Source: an uncultured Prevotellaceae bacterium
GTDB taxonomy: Bacteria > Bacteroidota > Bacteroidia > Bacteroidales > Bacteroidaceae
DNA: 34,664 nt
Assembly (NCBI GenBank): GCA_902795605.1
Contig: CADBLU010000111.1
Coordinates: forward strand, 1 to 34,664
Direction of reading: 5' to 3'
Positions 33,639 through 34,664 of the stretch are shown here, piece by piece (the stretch's first letter is position 1; each line of letters begins with the position of its first letter). The notes under the pieces are model-generated. The model ran no database searches. It saw only the letters and a list, made by a program, of their open reading frames with translations, and was not told the origin of the DNA. The position numbers and the translations under genes are program-made.

Positions 33639-33668
33639 ATATGAATAGCGATATTTGATTATTCATAT
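33639..33668. promoter_or_regulatory. Perfect 9-bp inverted repeat, candidate HTCS operator
   Basis: ATATGAATA (33639-33647) and TATTCATAT (33660-33668) are exact reverse complements separated by 12 bases. Half-site centres are two helical turns (21 bases) apart. The right half overlaps the first base of the -7 box, and the -33 region has no TTTG at normal spacing, as expected for an activator-dependent promoter. Confidence 0.55.
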
Positions 33669-33675
33669 ATCTTTG
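33668..33675 (+). promoter_or_regulatory. susC promoter -7 box
   Basis: TATCTTTG, followed by C, matches TAnnTTTG and lies 126 bases before the susC start codon. No proper -33 element is present. Confidence 0.65.
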
Positions 33676-33801
33676 CAGCAGCATTTTAAGTTACATAGCC
33701 TATCAACTATAATCAACATCATATAAAACCCAACCTTTCATTTCGTTTCTGACAATACTATTCATCTTTTTATAATATCTAACTAACAAAACCAGAATGT
33801 T

Positions 33802-34664
33802 ATGCATGTAAACATGAGAAAAACCATCTGCTTGGTGGGGCTCTGTTCCCTTTTCGGGGTGCTGAGCACACCACAGGCTCTTGCCGCGCCTGCCGAGGTC
33901 GCTTCGGCCGATGAGGTGCAGCAATCCAGGAAAGTGACAGGACAGGTCATTGACAGTGAAGGTGCGCTCATCGGTGCGACCGTCATGGAGAAAGGAACCT
34001 CCAATGGCTGCGTCACCGATTTCGACGGCCACTTCTCTATCGATGTGAAGCCTGGTGCCACACTCGTCATCTCCTATGTGGGATATGAGACACAAGAGGT
34101 GAAAGTGGGCAACCAGTCTTTCGTGAGCATTGAACTGCAGTCGGAGGGCGGCAACCTCAACGAGGTGGTGGTCATCGGCTACGGTACACAGCGCCGTGAG
34201 GCCGTCACCGGTTCGGTGGCCAACGTCAATGGCGAGAAACTCAACCAGATTGCAGCCACCAACGCTGCCCAGGCTCTGCAGGGACGTGTCGCCGGTGTGC
34301 TCATGACACAGACCTCTTCCAAGCCAGGCGAGGAGATGCAGATCCGTATCCGTGGCCAGCGCTCACTGAGTGCCAGCAACGACCCGCTGATTGTGCTCGA
34401 CGGAATCCCCTTCATGGGTCAGCTCTCGGATATCAACCCCACTGACATCAAGTCGATGGATATCCTGAAAGACGCCTCCGCCACCGCTATCTACGGTTCC
34501 CGTGGTGCCAACGGTGTGATCATCATCACCACAGCCAAGGGTTACCAGGGTGCTCCCGCCAAGGTGTCCTACAACGGATATGTCAGCTTCAAGAAAGTCT
34601 TCCACAAGTATCCGATGATGGACGGTCCCACATTCTCCGAGTTCCGCAAGTATGCTGGTCTCTA
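33802..34664 (+). CDS. SusC/RagA-family TonB-dependent outer-membrane transporter, N-terminal part
   Basis: The reading frame is open to the window edge; 287 residues are visible. The start is ATG 33802 (MHVNMRKT) or ATG 33814 four codons later; both keep the signal peptide, which ends near ALA-AP (residue 29). Residues about 43-115 are the carboxypeptidase-regulatory-like domain (VTGQVIDSEGALIGATV, FDGHFSIDV). The TonB-box region NEVVVIGYGTQRREAVTGSV (120-139) leads into the plug domain with ALQGRVAGV and DASATAIYGSRGANGVIIIT (224-243). This protein would import oligosaccharides with a SusD partner encoded beyond the window. Its position after the HTCS and GH115 genes suggests xylo-oligosaccharides. 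Confidence 0.96.
   Translation, partial: MHVNMRKTICLVGLCSLFGVLSTPQALAAPAEVASADEVQQSRKVTGQVIDSEGALIGATVMEKGTSNGCVTDFDGHFSIDVKPGATLVISYVGYETQEVKVGNQSFVSIELQSEGGNLNEVVVIGYGTQRREAVTGSVANVNGEKLNQIAATNAAQALQGRVAGVLMTQTSSKPGEEMQIRIRGQRSLSASNDPLIVLDGIPFMGQLSDINPTDIKSMDILKDASATAIYGSRGANGVIIITTAKGYQGAPAKVSYNGYVSFKKVFHKYPMMDGPTFSEFRKYAGL

Larger units (their letters stand above)
33531..33801. promoter_or_regulatory. susC control region, AT-rich leader
   Basis: No gene is visible between the HTCS terminator and susC. The region holds an inverted repeat and a -7 box (listed separately) and then a leader of about 120 bases. The leader shows no strong hairpin or riboswitch that I can recognise. Confidence 0.6.

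Noticed and set aside
1-34664. tRNA, rRNA, insertion sequence or prophage genes
   Set aside because: I found no tRNA cloverleaf, rRNA segment, transposase, integrase or phage structural gene by reading; a short degenerate element could still be missed.

Overview
The window looks like a chromosome segment from a Bacteroidota species, most probably a Prevotella-type member of Prevotellaceae. The evidence is SusC/SusD proteins, a hybrid two-component system (HTCS), PPi-dependent phosphofructokinase, Bacteroidales-only hypothetical proteins, and promoters of the Bacteroidota form TTTG-N19-21-TAnnTTTG. Coding DNA is GC-rich, and the gaps between genes are strongly AT-rich. I see no tRNA, rRNA, CRISPR array or intact transposase.

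Region 1 (1-8118, plus strand) is the downstream part of a fructan utilisation locus. It holds the C-terminal part of a SusD protein, a DUF4960-type surface glycan-binding lipoprotein, a surface lipoprotein GH32, a periplasmic GH32 with an N-terminal extension, an MFS sugar transporter and a PfkB fructokinase. The order matches the known Bacteroides levan/fructan locus. Together the genes would bind fructan at the surface, cut it, finish hydrolysis in the periplasm, import fructose and phosphorylate it. A promoter-like box at 4142 splits the locus into a surface module and a periplasm/cytoplasm module. A terminator follows the kinase. The partner SusC and the regulator lie outside the window.

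Region 2 (8267-22058) is mostly housekeeping and envelope genes. It has a phytase-like esterase-domain secreted protein. A minus-strand cluster runs 15462 to 9302: a small unknown protein, a PlsC-like acyltransferase, a large amidase/golvesin/FnIII secreted protein, another small unknown, and YgiQ radical SAM. PPi-PFK and a membrane-anchored GH25 lysozyme follow on the plus strand. PrmA converges on GH25 with overlapping 3' ends. Next come a Tyr/Gly/Trp-repeat secreted protein and a FadL-like outer-membrane protein.

Region 3 (22059-27184) mixes core genes with odd non-coding DNA. It holds a short stand-alone transcription unit with promoter and terminator but no convincing gene (22322-22458), an acidic-tailed unknown protein, a nitrilase-family amidase, a HAD-like phosphatase, glutamate formimidoyltransferase and ribosomal protein S15. 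Between the nitrilase and HAD genes lies a truncated AAA+ ATPase gene, cut just before its P-loop and bracketed by copies of a short repeat. Two of the repeat copies carry complete promoters.

Region 4 (27134-34664, plus strand) starts a second polysaccharide locus: a GH115 alpha-glucuronidase, a 1289-residue HTCS, and the N-terminal part of a SusC protein running off the window. GH115 points to glucuronoxylan as the substrate. A perfect 9-bp inverted repeat next to the susC -7 box is a good candidate HTCS operator.
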